A program made the position numbers and the translations under genes. Shown piece after piece: positions 46,236 to 57,087 of a stretch of DNA of 64,000 nt (the stretch's first letter is position 1; the number at the start of each line of letters is the position of its first letter). The notes under the pieces were generated by a model that saw only the letters and a list, made by a program, of their open reading frames with translations, was not told the origin of the DNA and made no database searches. The stretch comes from Porogramme epimiltina (Eukaryota > Basidiomycota > Agaricomycetes > Polyporales > Polyporaceae): positions 107,579-171,578 of the forward strand of contig FTLJ01000078.1 of the NCBI GenBank assembly GCA_900155495.1, read 5' to 3'.

Positions 46236-47594
46236 TCACTCTACAGTCGGGTCTACCTTGACGACCACCTTTCCGGTAGCACGGCTGGTCAGGATTCGCT
46301 CGTACGCCTTAAGCGCATCTTCGAACGAGTAAACGGAGTCCACCAACGGCTTAACTTTGCCTGCAGAAGACGGTCAGATCTCGCGTGGTTTGCCGGGGAC
46401 GAGCGTACATACCTTCCTCCACCATCTTCGCGAAACCCTCAAGTCTCTTCTGGGTAATGTCAAGACTCACAAACCTAGTAGCGGGCGCACCCCCAATTAA
46501 GCCCTGAGCTGCACCAAAAACAAACGGCAAGCACTCACTTCCACGTCCGTTTCGTGCCTCCAAGGAACCCCGGCTGGAGGAACACCTTCCACAGGAAGCG
46601 CCCGAGCCCGCCCCCTTGCGGGCCGACGGAGATGAACATGCCCTTCGGCGCGAGGTACGGCGCGCTCTCGACGAACAGCGTCGGGTCCATCGTGCCCACC
46701 GCCTCCAGGAACACGTCGTACTGGTGCGCGGGCTCCGCGGCGTTGAGCTGCTCGTGCAGCGGCGCCTTGGTGTAGTCGAAGAAGTCGTCCGCGCCGAGCC
46801 CGCGCACGTACGCTTCGTTCTTCCCCGACGCGGACGCGCCGACGCGCGCGGCGCCCGCGGCCTTGGCGACCATGATCGCGAAGGAGCCGACCGCGGTGCT
46901 GCCGCCGTTGATGAAGACGGACTGGCCCGGCTGGAGGCGCGCGAGGTCGACGAGGGCCTGGTATGCGGTGAGCCCCGCGATGACGAACCCGGACGCTTGC
47001 GCGGGCGTGACGTTCTTTGGGCGGAGGAAGGCGTGGGCGGCGGGGACCTTGGTGTACTCCGCGAGGGTGCCCCAGCCGGACAGGACCGCGCCAGCTGCGT
47101 TCCAAAGGTTGTTTGGGAGAGGGAGAGCGCAGGTTGTACGGCGGGAGAGTGGGCGAAGACGGGTGGTGTTGAGGAACAGGGAATAAGATATAGGGAGGAC
47201 AAGTACTCACGAACAGAGTTTGCGCCAAAGACCTCGTCTCCCTCCTTGAAATCCGTGCCATTGGGATCCACTACCACTCCCGCAAAGTCGAACTCGTGCG
47301 CATAGATGCGCTTGAGGAGGAAGCCGGGTGCCGTACGAAGAGCCTTGTAGCCCCTGCGGCGCAGCGTCAGACCCATATAAGAACCCAGATGAAGTAGAGG
47401 GATGGTCCTGCAGCTCACACTGGGTTCAACGAGGCCGCCTGCACCTTGACGAGGATTTGGCCCTTAGAGGGCTTGGGAATGGGCGAGTCCTCAACGAGCT
47501 TGAGAACGTCCTCGGGCTTGCCTTTACCCGTGACACGCCATGTCTTCTGTTTCTCAGGGAGTACAGATTCCTTGGTCGGTTGCTCGGACGACAT
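46236..47594 (-). CDS. MDR-family quinone oxidoreductase-like protein (copy B)
   Basis: Five exons (47419-47594, 47211-47353, 46539-47094, 46413-46474, 46236-46360) give 353 aa with the same fold, motifs and intron positions as copy A. The cofactor loop is INGGSTAVGSFAIMVAKA, and the substrate-side helix reads VFLEAVGTMDPTLF. It differs by a two-residue insertion near NAAEPAHQYD and by scattered substitutions, most of them in exon 4 (FVSLDITQKRLEG versus FFLVEANKKRLEG in copy A) and around the junction of exons 2 and 3 (VRP in place of VST). Both copies keep open frames and consensus splice sites, so both look functional; specificity may have diverged. Confidence 0.9.
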
Positions 47595-49607
47595 GTTGTG
47601 TCGTTGATGCTGGAAGGAGGGATATATGACGGAGGCTGGAAAAGTCGTGCGGTGGAAGCCGCTCGGAGCTACATGCGGGCCCTATATATATGCTAGGCGG
47701 GAACATGGCTAGGAGTTTCTAGACTATGCTCCGGTGAGCCAAGAGAGCGGGGCCCTTGAGAATACCATTCTCACCATCATGTCGCCATTGGGTTTGACTG
47801 CATAGTATCAGCCAGATGTCTCCGAGGCCGGGATATACGAGGATTTAAGCTGACCGGGAGGGCGGAGCTATGGATGTTGCGGAGGAGAGAAGAGAGGACG
47901 TGTGCAGTCGCCGGGCGGCCGCGCATGTACTCACTGTTGGGGCACAGCCGCGGCTATATCGTCAAATTCGAGTGCCAGATAAACATGTGTAACGAGGGCC
48001 CGGGATCCCGAGCGTCATCCGCTACTCATAAGCTGCGCAATCGTACGTCCTCGATCTCGGAGGCACATCCGGAGCCTCGGGCTATATTATGGGCGTAGCT
48101 CATCCTCTACTTACTTACAAGCGCACTCGATATCCAAGCCGCAACAGGCTGCGACGGATGGTTGGAGGCACGTGCGGAGAATTCGGCCTCGGTATTCCAA
48201 TCAGACGGACGAACGCATCCGTTGAGAAGGCCACGCTGTGGCACGCAAACGTGGCCAGGACTTCCCTCCGAGCCAACGGGAATGCTTAAGCCCTTACGAA
48301 CCCCGTGCACGAGGCACCCGGCGGAAGAGGTGGAAGGGCCTCTTATATAGGGGAAGAGGGTCACGCATTATAGAGCGAGCGTATCATGCATGACACAATG
48401 AAATGGGAGGGCACAACGCAGGACCACGGGTGCCGGCATCGGTTACGCGTGCGGCGGAGGCTGAAGGTTATACATTGTGGAGAAGAAACGTCGGTGAGAA
48501 CGAGAGGCGCAGAAGTCGGCTGTCACCGAGAGGAGTGAATAGGATCCAGGTACAGGAAAGGTCATGGGTGCGTTGGACACGCGGGTTTCGGGTGCTCGTG
48601 GGGGAGGTATCTCCAGGCAGTGCGTCGCATAGAAGACGTGGCAGAGGGCGAGGGTGTGTTGTAGCTCGGTAACAAGTGGGGACATGTTTGTAGACCGTCG
48701 AAGAGAACTGTGATCGGGGTAAACGCCGAGGTGTGGAAGGGCGCGGGATTGAAACGGAGATGGGGATTAGAATATATATAGAATAGAGGGCGGAGTGACG
48801 TCGGGCCGGCCAGGCCAGGATGGTCGTGTCCAAGGCATGGCCATTGGCGCAGCAAGCCGGGGTTATCGAGCGCGGCAGACGCGGCTCGGGACTATAATTT
48901 CTGTTCACACTTCCAAGCCGGCGACCGTTGACCGAACGCGGCTTTTGACACCGCCTTCACCGTCGGACGCGCTGGAAATCGAGGTTCAGGCGAGCTCGGA
49001 CGTGCGGCGTCGCTGGGAGAGCGGGAGAGGGGGACGTGGAGGGGAAGGCATGCACAGAGCAAGCGGGATGGCAGAGAGCGCGAGGACCGGGTAGATTGAC
49101 GCGCGTGCGGCTATTTTTCCGACGGGCTGAGGGAGGCTGAGGCTTAAAGTGGAGGTGCCGCCACCGCCAGGAGTTGGACTCGTCCACGCCCTCGCCATCC
49201 CTGCCAGAGGCTGCGCCCACGAGCGCGCCCCTCTGCCGCCCCCAGACATCCCGATCAACGCTGCCCCCTGCGGGCCTTTCTTTTCTCCACCATGCCCGCT
49301 CGCCGCTAGGCAGGCCATGCCCCTCCTCTCCCCGGCAAGGAGACAGTCTCCAGGTCAGCGTTCTCTGCCTTTCTTCCCCCTCCCCTCCCACTGTCATAAG
49401 TCTGCCCTTCACCTCTGCGCTCCCATTGGTAAGCTCGATGATCCATATCGTACCCGGCACCCTCGCTCACCTCATTCCTCCGACCGCCAGGCTCCCCCCC
49501 TCCCGTTCTTCCTGGTGGCCGCATCTCGGTTCTCCTCCACTCGCACTTCTATTTTCCTCATTCACTTCCTTAACATTCCCCCGGCTGTCTACTAACCTGT
49601 TCCCTTC
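47595..49607. other. intergenic region upstream of MDR copy B and mucin-like copy 2
   Basis: About 2.0 kb between two divergent genes. The first 500 nt are the duplicated MDR promoter. The rest is GC-rich and pyrimidine-rich toward 49607, with overlapping frames on both strands that lack domains and look compositional. The region may contain an unrecognised 5' exon of the mucin-like gene, because that model lacks a signal peptide. Confidence 0.45.
47682..47691 (-). promoter_or_regulatory. TATA-like box of MDR copy B
   Basis: CTATATATAT lies about 90-100 nt upstream of the ATG at 47594, matching the placement upstream of copy A. Confidence 0.45.
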
Positions 49608-51449
49608 ATGTCTAATGTCGCGACCCCATCTTCAACAATCACCCCCTCCGCGACCGCCCCCACGTCCACTTCTCTGTCCCCCACATCTTCCGCCTCTCCC
49701 CAATCAATGTCCTCAACCCTCCCAGGCTCTTCCACCGAATCTAGCTCTACGAGTCCGTCTACACCGACTTCTACAGTGGCTTCCACATCAACCGAAAGCT
49801 CTTCCACCTCTTTGAGCCAAACCCAGACCTCGTTAGTCCCCAGGTCTTCTCCTTTTACGCTCAACCTTATTCCGTTCACAGTACCTCTATGTCTACGTCC
49901 ACGACCACTACCTCCACGGGCCCTACTTCCGCTGGGCCCACCTCCACATCCACCTCCACCACCACATCCACCACCTCAACGACCTCGACTAGCTCGACTT
50001 CCACGACCTCATCCACGACCACGACCACGTCTACGTCCACCACTACAACCTCCTCGTCGAGCACCACGTCGCATACCACGACAACGACAACCTCTTCGAG
50101 CTCGTCTACTACTACGCCCCCGCCTACTACCTCCACCACATCCACCACGTCCACCACTACCTCCTTGGACGATGAAACCTCGAGTACTTCCACCGCTCCG
50201 GTGACTTCTTCCTCAAGTATAACTCACTTCGATGTGACGTACGCGAGACCCCATTTTGTTCTTCTGTAAAACCTCATCGATTATTTCTTTTCAGCACGAC
50301 GTTGCAGTCGACTGTCTTTGTCACGACTACAAACAGTGCGGGGCAAACAGTTACAAGTGCTCCACCCATCGTTACTCAGGTGTCGACCATCACAAATAGC
50401 AACGGCTCCCCCACCGTGGTGACCATCGTGGCTAGCAATGCGCCCACCACCATCGCCAACAACGATAACGCCACTCAGACGTCGCAGTTAGTATTCATCC
50501 GTTATGTCGGTGGGCGCAAGCATGACGTCGCGCTCTGTTTCAGATTTTTCCGGAACAAGGGTGCGGTGGCGGCGGTATTCGTTATCGTCGGTCTCGCCGC
50601 AGCATCGATCGTCCTCTTCATGTTCTTCTACATCCGGAAGCGGAGGCGCAACCAGCAGCTAGAACACGACACCGCAGTCGCATCAACGCTCGCCGCAGCC
50701 GGCTACAATCGACGGCCGCTCGACGGAGACGAGGATGAGGAAAAGGGCCATCCCAGCACCCCAGCACCCTCTGCGACGATCTCGTCGATGCACAACTCGA
50801 CTCCCAGCCTCGCCGCGCTCAACCTGTACGCAGCGACCGGCCTCCATCCGCCCCCTGGAGAAGGCTACGCGGCGCCTCCGACGCCCGGTGGCATAGGCGG
50901 CGATTTCGATCCATATGCGACCCTCGGCGTGGGGGCCAGCGGGGGATCGGTCAGCCCGCCTCCCCCTGCGCAGCGCAGGGACGGCTACCTGCCCGCGAGA
51001 ACGTCGAGCCCGCCGCCTGGGGCGTACACCCGACGTCCGGCGCACAGCACAAGCACGAGCGCGAGCTCGATGGGCTGGGGGCACGCCGCAAAAGGCAGCA
51101 TCAGCAGCACGGAGCCTCTCCTGTCGGGTTACTTCAGCGGGGCGACCACGGAGCCGTCGACGCCCGCGCTCGGCGCGACGCTGAACCTCGCCGGTGCGAG
51201 CGGGGGTGTGGCTGCGAATGCGGAGAGGCCGGGGGCGCGCGAGAGCGCGTCGACGATGAGCGTGTACTCGGTGGATGAACCGGAGGAGCCGGAGACGAGA
51301 GGCAAGCTCGAGGTGCGTCTGTCCCTCTGCGTTACCGATCACGCGCGGAGATGTGTGTGCTGACGCTGACGGCGCTGTCGCAGGTGAGGAACCTCCCGCC
51401 CGGTGTGAGGGTGGGCGACATGTCGAGGGAGAACTCCCGGCGCAATTGA
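49608..51449 (+). CDS. mucin-like Ser/Thr-rich single-pass membrane protein (copy 2)
   Basis: Five exons (49608-49843, 49882-50238, 50295-50486, 50544-51312, 51384-51449) give 539 aa. Residues 1 to about 195 are almost only Ser and Thr. A juxtamembrane segment follows (TVFVTTTNSAGQTVTSAPPI, VSTITNSNGSPTVV), then FFRNKGAVAAVFVIVGLAAASIVLF and RKRRR, and a 250-residue Pro/Ser-rich cytosolic tail ending RNLPPGVRVGDMS. The organisation and the phases of the introns before the FF of the membrane segment and before the last short exon match the protein at 38253-41319, so the two are paralogues. The first ATG gives no signal peptide; either a 5' exon is missing or the helix itself directs insertion. 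Confidence 0.75.
49889..50200 (+). repeat. low-complexity Ser/Thr codon tract
   Basis: About 310 nt built from ACC, ACG, TCC, TCG, TCT and ACT codons encode an unbroken Ser/Thr run in exon 2 of mucin-like copy 2. On the other strand it reads as a Val/Asp/Glu-rich frame that is only a shadow. Such tracts change length easily by slippage. Confidence 0.8.
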
Positions 51450-52652
51450 GCGTTTTTATAAAGTGATGGTTAGATTATCGTTGGTCCGGGCGTCGAGCGT
51501 TGAGTTCCCCCTACTGTAACCCACTTGTGAATTTTGGCTTCCCCTTTCTGCTTCTTTTTTTTCTGCTTTGGCGTTTGCTCTACCCCCTCCCCCCTGCATA
51601 TCACATTCCATACGCACGCTTGCTTGTCTCCTCCACTACATCACCCCCACCCTCTCGCATCACTTTAAGTTGTATGCTATCAGACTGTATCGCTCACAAT
51701 CACGGACATTCTCCTGTGCCCCGCCTGCCAACGGGCGCCGCTTGGCAGCGGACAGTGTACACGTACACGACCTCGCCCTGCTCCCCCATCCCCTCCAGGC
51801 TCCCCTCGCCGCCCCGCTATATCACTGCTATATCGGACCGACCCCCATCGGACCTAAATTAATCCGCATCCCCGGCCGCTCGCGAACAAGGACACGCATA
51901 CATTACTTCTGCTGTGGCGCCCCTCGTGTACGCGCTACGTACGGACCCACGCACCGCGGACGCCCCCCACATAGGTAGCTAGATACCAAACAGCGTTTCA
52001 GAACGGCCAACCCAGCGCGCCCACGCCGCCTCGCGCCCGGCGCGCGCCCGCGCCTTCCCCGCCCTGGGCCCGGCGACGTCATGTCTGGCCGCGCGGGAGC
52101 CCGCTTGGCGGGGCTGAGCTTTAGACTTATCCGGCAGGCGTGGCGTCCGAGGCTGTCCGGCGCCGCCGACGCGTGTGTCCCCCTGTATACTTAATTATAT
52201 TAATGGTGCGCACCGTCTCAGTCTAGCGCGCGTGGCGGTCGCTCACCTTGTTATCTGCGTTTTGCTAGGGGTCTCGTGCGCCGTGGGGTCACGGAGCGGC
52301 TTGACGTCCACTGCCTCGCCGTCTGCGGGTGTCCCGGTGCCGCGCGCCACCAGACGGAGCATGAAGCGGCAAGCCAGTCCGACCGGCCCCTCTCTGGCGT
52401 GTTGGCGCACGAGAGGTGCCACCGTAACTCATGACCGAGTCTGCACAGTTCGCGGAGGCTCTCGATCTGAGTCTCAGTCCGGTCTCCGACATGTCGACAT
52501 GTCAAAGGCAGCGAGTTCCACGCTACGGGCTAGGTTTGAGATGCACTACACAATGCACATATCACGATTTGACGTTACAGCATATCATACATGGCATGAG
52601 GCGAGACGCTAACCGATCTTGAAAGGACGTGCGAATCTCAGCACCGTCCTGC
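51450..52652. other. intergenic region
   Basis: About 1.2 kb of 3' flank and GC-rich sequence. From about 52220 the sequence belongs to the second tandem duplication. I see no gene before 52653. Confidence 0.4.
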
Positions 52653-52985
52653 CTACAGGAGAGTATCGTCGGGCTTCGGGCCCTGGCGGTCCGCAGTACA
52701 GACGATCGTCAGCGTCCCCGAAGGACCGTCGAGGCCAGCCGAGCACGCACCTTGACGGTGCCCTTTGTCTGAGTGCCGGTGCCCTCGGGCGCGGTGGTGG
52801 CTGGACCTGCAATCGGCATCAACCCAACTCGTGCGTTAGACCCCTCTGATGGGTCCCAGCGACCCATTCATGAGGGGGACTTGCCTTGAGTGCCACCAGG
52901 AGCGGTGGTGGTGTTGCCTGCGCGAAAGCAGATGAAGCGTCAAGGTGAAGTGGGGGTATGGTAGATGCGTACCGGAGGAGCTCAT
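52653..52985 (-). CDS. tiny four-exon gene (about 43 aa)
   Basis: I infer a very small gene: exons 52973-52985, 52885-52917, 52751-52806, 52653-52682, giving 43 aa that begin MSSSGNTTTAPGG, continue PATTAPEGTGTQTKG and end GPKPDDTLL. The introns have consensus features: GTACGC..GCGCAG with CTTGACG, a GC-AG intron with donor GCAAGT and CTAACG branch site, and GTGCGT..GCCAG with CTGACG. A GT donor at 52896 would give a 39-aa version. The repeated TAP(G/E)G motif suggests a disordered Thr/Gly/Pro-rich peptide. The copy in the second duplication unit keeps the coding-like pieces, including GPK.DD, better than surrounding DNA, which supports coding. Function unknown; the whole model needs transcript evidence. 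Confidence 0.42.
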
Positions 52986-53647
52986 AGTGGTGTGCTGGTA
53001 AGTGGGATAGATGCTTCGACTGTAGGTTGTTGGGGATTCTGGAGGAGGAGGCAAGTATGTTGAAGCTCTTAAATACCAGTCCGACTCTCAAATCATGAAG
53101 CGCATTGCGCTATGCTGGCGTGCGCCGGTGGAACTCGGTGCCGCGCTGTCGCCGCCATGAGTGAAGTTTTCTCGCAGAGTGGTGCCATCGAATGTGCAGA
53201 AGTGTACGGCGCATAGGCGGGGGTTGTGGCCTGCTATTCAACTTTGAGCAGGGAGACGCTGGGATATAGAGTTGTAGGAGGGCCTTCCATACCTCGAGCA
53301 GGAAGTGTGACCACATCATGTGTTAGAGACACGTCTCTACACGCCGCCTCATTCGCATATGTTCAAAGTAGTTCACCGAAGTCAAGCAATAGTTGAACTT
53401 AGCCCTGGCAGGAGGCCACCTTCTATTGGTGGACCTCCGTCCGAGCCCGGTATGATAAGATAGGCGCTGGGAGCTCGGGGAACACAGCCACTCCCAGAAC
53501 ACGACGACGGGCGGCACATGCTCCATATGCAAGTCGAGCACTGCCCACCATCTCCTGTTCGGACATAAACAACATTGCAGCCACGATTGCTACTTCTGCC
53601 CTTCTTTTCTACTCCATCCAACATTCTCCGACAGAACCTCTCAGCAC
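52986..53647. other. divergent promoter region (tiny gene / one-TM gene copy 1)
   Basis: About 660 nt between divergent starts, repeated with moderate divergence at 56298-57087. No further gene is evident in either copy. Confidence 0.45.
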
Positions 53648-55227
53648 ATGGATAAGAAAGACCCTTTCGACTCGCCTCCTAGCTTTTCAGCCGCCGATGA
53701 CCCGTTGTTGGCAGTCGCCGGTCCATCGGTGCCTTCGGGTTCCCAGCTCGCGCCGCCTCCATTCCCGGACGATGCCAGCGTTCCGAAGTACACAGAACAA
53801 CCTATAGAGCTCGCTTACATCCCTCCTGGTGGAGAGGAGCCTCCGCCCGAGTTTACCCCTTACAAGGCCGAGTTTTTCATCTCGGGAAAGGAAATCGTCT
53901 CTCACGACCCTCACTTGAACGAGGATGGTACGTTCACGAAACCGTGCTCGTTGAATGGCACGAGGCTGACGACGTTGAAAGGCGAAGCGCTCTATAGGTT
54001 CCTTCTATCTCAGTCAACTACGCGTCCCGATTACCGTATGCACCTTCGGGGTACCCACACGGAGAGCAAATCGCGCACAGTTACAAAGACCGATTCAAAT
54101 GGCAACACAACGCACACAACAGAGCATTATACCGAGACTGTTACGGGTATGACTCGCAACTCTACCTCTACATTTCAATTAGCACAGCTCACATCCCTTT
54201 CCGGCAGATTTCGACTTCTACATCGATCTCACCCCGCAGATCGTACATGGACCTGTGCACTGGAGCCTCCCAGACATGGAGCCCGCGTACCGAGGCGGAA
54301 TGGTGCTCGAAGTAGACTCGAGCGACCCACCCGACCCAAGCCGCGACCCTGAGGCTGTCGCTTTGAATCCCGGGCGCCGCAAGGCGACCAAGGAAGAAAA
54401 GAGGGTCGCTAAGGTGGGGAGGACGACGCGGAAGGAGTGTGGCCTCCCACCATGGGTCGGGTCCGCCCCCGAACATTGGTTCCGGCAGTCTGACGCGCCC
54501 CCTGCACCCGCTGTCGTGCTCAAATCGTCGAAGACATTAAGGCAATGGGCAGATGAGCACTGCGCTAGCGACAAGCTACTCAAGGAGTTCACATACAAGA
54601 AGGTCGGCGCTTTCTGACACGTCATCAATATAGTTTCGTGCATGCCGGCTCACCGCGCTCCACGTGTAGGTCGTGTATGGCTGGAACCTCGCGAACCTCA
54701 AAGAGGCTGTCACTGCGGCAATTATATCCGTCTACCGACACGACATCACCGTCACCTACGAGCTCGCCGAGGACAAGATTCGCATCCGCCCCGACAACCG
54801 CCTCTCGCGGACACTCTCCAACATGTGCTTCAAGTTCCTTCTCTGGATCACGCTCATCTACCCGGTCATTTGGCTCTACAAGCGTTTCAGCCGGCGCGGC
54901 GGTGGCCGCTGGGAGGTCTGCGGGGGTGCGTACGCGCTCAAGACGTGGGAGCTCCTCCCGCCTGGGGGGCCGCTTGCCGCCCCGGGGCGTACGCAGGTCT
55001 TGCCCGACGGGCGCATGATGCGCCTCGTCGGCGAAGGTGAGGGTGAGTGGTTCCAGCGCTGGGAGGGCGCCATCCGAGACCACGTCCGCTGGCGCACGCG
55101 GACGGGCACGCCGATATCGCCGCGGTTCCCACAACCAGCGGTCGTGTGGAACGGGCAGGGATACCAGTTGGGATACCAGCCAGGATATCAGCCGGGATAC
55201 GTTCAACCTCCCCCAACAGGCTTCTGA
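53648..55227 (+). CDS. one-TM protein of unknown family (copy 1)
   Basis: I do not recognise the family. Three exons (53648-54146, 54208-54602, 54670-55227) give 483 aa. The N-terminus is disordered (SPPSFSAADDP..GPSVPSGS), then comes a folded region with IELAYIPPGGEEPPPEFTPYKAEFF, SHDPHLNEDG, TLKGEALYRFLLSQ, and FDFYIDLTPQIVHGPVHWSLP. A Lys/Arg-rich stretch precedes TLRQWADEHCASDKLLKEFTYKKVVYGW. After ITVTYELAEDKIRIRPDNRLSR there is one hydrophobic helix (FLLWITLIYPVIWLYK) and a C-terminal domain with GGRWEVCGGAYALK and GEWFQRWEGAIRDHV. The extreme C-terminus has four GYQ/GYV-type repeats and a Pro tail. It may be an anchored intracellular protein. Copy 2 at 57088-58644 is a tandem duplicate. 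Confidence 0.82.
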
Positions 55228-55918
55228 TGCGGGGGGCGGTGACTAGTGGGAGAGGCTTGCTGGACTATACACCATGTTTTGGGCATTCTATTTGTTTACA
55301 AGGACAGGGTACGTGGTGAGGCGTTCTACGCTCTAGGTTCGCACTAAATAATGCAGGAGCTGATGTATCTCACGACAGATCGCTATGTATTTATACGTGG
55401 CATGGCTATGGAAACGGTTTCAGGGCACGATACGTGCAACCACTTACCTCACCGTCTGCCAGTAATGTCGCCCAGAATGTCGCCGGCCGAGGGTGACCAT
55501 TGCGCACGACAGCGTATTCACAATGTATACCAGGTGGCGAACTGGAGTCCAGATAGTCATGGCTGCCTAATTTGTCGCTCACCTTGTTATCTGTGTTTTA
55601 CCAGAGGCCTCGTGCGCTGTGGGGTCACAGCGCGGCTTGACGTCCGCTGCCTCGCCGTCTGCGGGCGTTCCGAATGTAGGTTGTGGCATGAAGCCAGTCT
55701 GACTGGCATCCCTCTGGCCTGTTGGCGCACGAGAGGTACCGCCGTAACTCATGACCTCGTCTGCGCAGTTTTTGGGGGTGGGTTCTCTCTGAGCCTCAGC
55801 TCGGTCTCCGACGCCGCGGCGGCGACGCGTCAAAGGTAGGGAAGTTCCGTGCTGCGGGCTAAGCTGGAGGTGACCTACATACATCACGATTCAATGCTAC
55901 GGCGCATCGTGCATAGTA
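55228..55918. other. junction region of tandem duplication B
   Basis: This region holds the 3' flank of copy 1 up to about 55565 and then the start of unit 2. It corresponds to 58690-59130 (tail) and 52220-52600 (head). No gene seen. Confidence 0.5.
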
Positions 55919-56297
55919 TCACACATCACAATGGAAGGACGCTAACCGATCTCGAAGGGGTTCGCAATTTTCACCACCGTCATCGGCCTTCGGGCCCTGT
56001 CGTGCCCCCGCAAGGATGATCGTTAGCAAGTTATGACCGTCCAGGCGAGCACGGTTGGAAACACACCTTGACGGTGCCATGCGTGGGGGCGCCCGCGCCC
56101 TCGGGGGCAGTGGTGGCTGGATCGGCAACCAGCAGCAGTCTGTGGTTCAGACTGTCCTTGCAGAGGGGAGACCGCGACCGGTTTAGTATTTACGAAGGGG
56201 ATGCTTGCCCTGGGGCGGTGGTGTGGAGTTACCTGTGAGAGCGTGGAGGCGACGTGGTAGAAATGGGGCAGAGCAAATGTGTGCCGAGGGAACTCAT
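55919..56297 (-). pseudogene. damaged second copy of the tiny gene
   Basis: The minus strand here aligns with the tiny gene at 52653-52985. An ATG at 56297 starts MSSL in place of MSSS. The first donor reads GCACAC instead of GTACGC. The acceptor of the third exon (GATTGCAGG in copy 1) is missing because of a short deletion, so GATCCAGCC directly follows GGTTGCC. Exon 3-like sequence is at about 56067-56122 and the GPKADD exon begins at 55996; the latter runs on past the place where copy 1 stops. The last intron keeps CTAACG and an ACAG acceptor. With two splice sites changed it is probably not functional, although cryptic sites could rescue it. Confidence 0.5.
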
Positions 56298-57087
56298 GGT
56301 GAATTGTTAGTAAGCTGAATAGAGTACTTCGATAGAGGCGATGAGACACTCCTAAGAACCCTTCCAACCCTAAGTACATCTTATGATACATTGCGCAGTG
56401 CATGTGTGCCGCAGTAGAGGTTTGAGCCACGCTGTGTGAAGCTTCCCAGTGTAGAGTGCTGTCAATGAACGTGCAGAAGTATATTGCCCGTCGGTGGAGG
56501 CTGTGGAATCATATCAGAAGATCTGCGATTGCACTGAGGCGAGTGAGGACACTGTAGCGGTGTCTTCGGTGCGCCTCGGTGCCGCCGGTGCACATTCCCA
56601 CGGACCCCTCTTAGTGTTTGCGCTGGGCCACAGCGCTTACTAGCGCTGCCCGCTCTCTTTCCTCCTCCTGCCTCACTACACATGCTTGTTCTGCAGGTTG
56701 TATGCTCGGGTTTTACTCTACATACAAAATACGATGGTTTGATGCAGCAAAATCGGCGGCCATAGAGTTACAGACAGAACTTCTATACCTCGAGCAGAAG
56801 GGGTGACCACATCATGTGCTGGAGGTGTGTGTCTACGTGTGATCTCATTCGTAGTTATTTAAAGGAGTCCTAAACGTGGTCGAACTTCATCCAGGCTAGT
56901 CGTATGTGACTGTATGTATTAGGAATTCGAGGAACACAGCCACTTCCAGAATACGACAACATATGTACCTCCAGCACTGCCAACCATATCCTGTTCAGAC
57001 ATAAACAACTTCAGAGCAGCTACAGTTGTTGCCATACGTCCCCTTCCTCCTTTCTGTAAGATCTTCCACTACAAACCACCTCCGCAC
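56298..57087. other. promoter region of one-TM gene copy 2
   Basis: About 790 nt aligned with 52986-53647 plus roughly 100 nt of extra sequence. No additional gene. Confidence 0.45.

Larger units (their letters stand above)
45700..48090. repeat. tandem duplication A, unit 2
   Basis: Second unit, in the same orientation and order as 42950-45690: isochorismatase relic, AT-richer spacer, MDR copy B and its promoter. The resemblance fades around 48060-48090, where GCAATCGTACG matches GCAATCGTACT near 45670. Edges are approximate. Confidence 0.7.
52220..55565. repeat. tandem duplication B, unit 1
   Basis: This 3.3-3.4-kb unit contains a tiny minus-strand gene and a plus-strand one-TM protein gene. 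It is repeated directly after, at about 55570-59130. Opening landmark: GCTCACCTTGTTATCTGCG near 52240 versus GCTCACCTTGTTATCTGTG near 55580, followed by the CGTGCGC.GTGGGGTCAC block in both. Confidence 0.8.

Noticed and set aside
48957..49460. 167-codon minus-strand frame between MDR copy B and the mucin-like gene
   Set aside because: Low-complexity Arg/Gly/Ser composition, overlapped by equally long frames on the other strand, no recognisable features.
49876..50193. Val/Asp/Glu-rich 105-codon minus-strand frame
   Set aside because: It is the complement of the Ser/Thr codon tract of the mucin-like gene.
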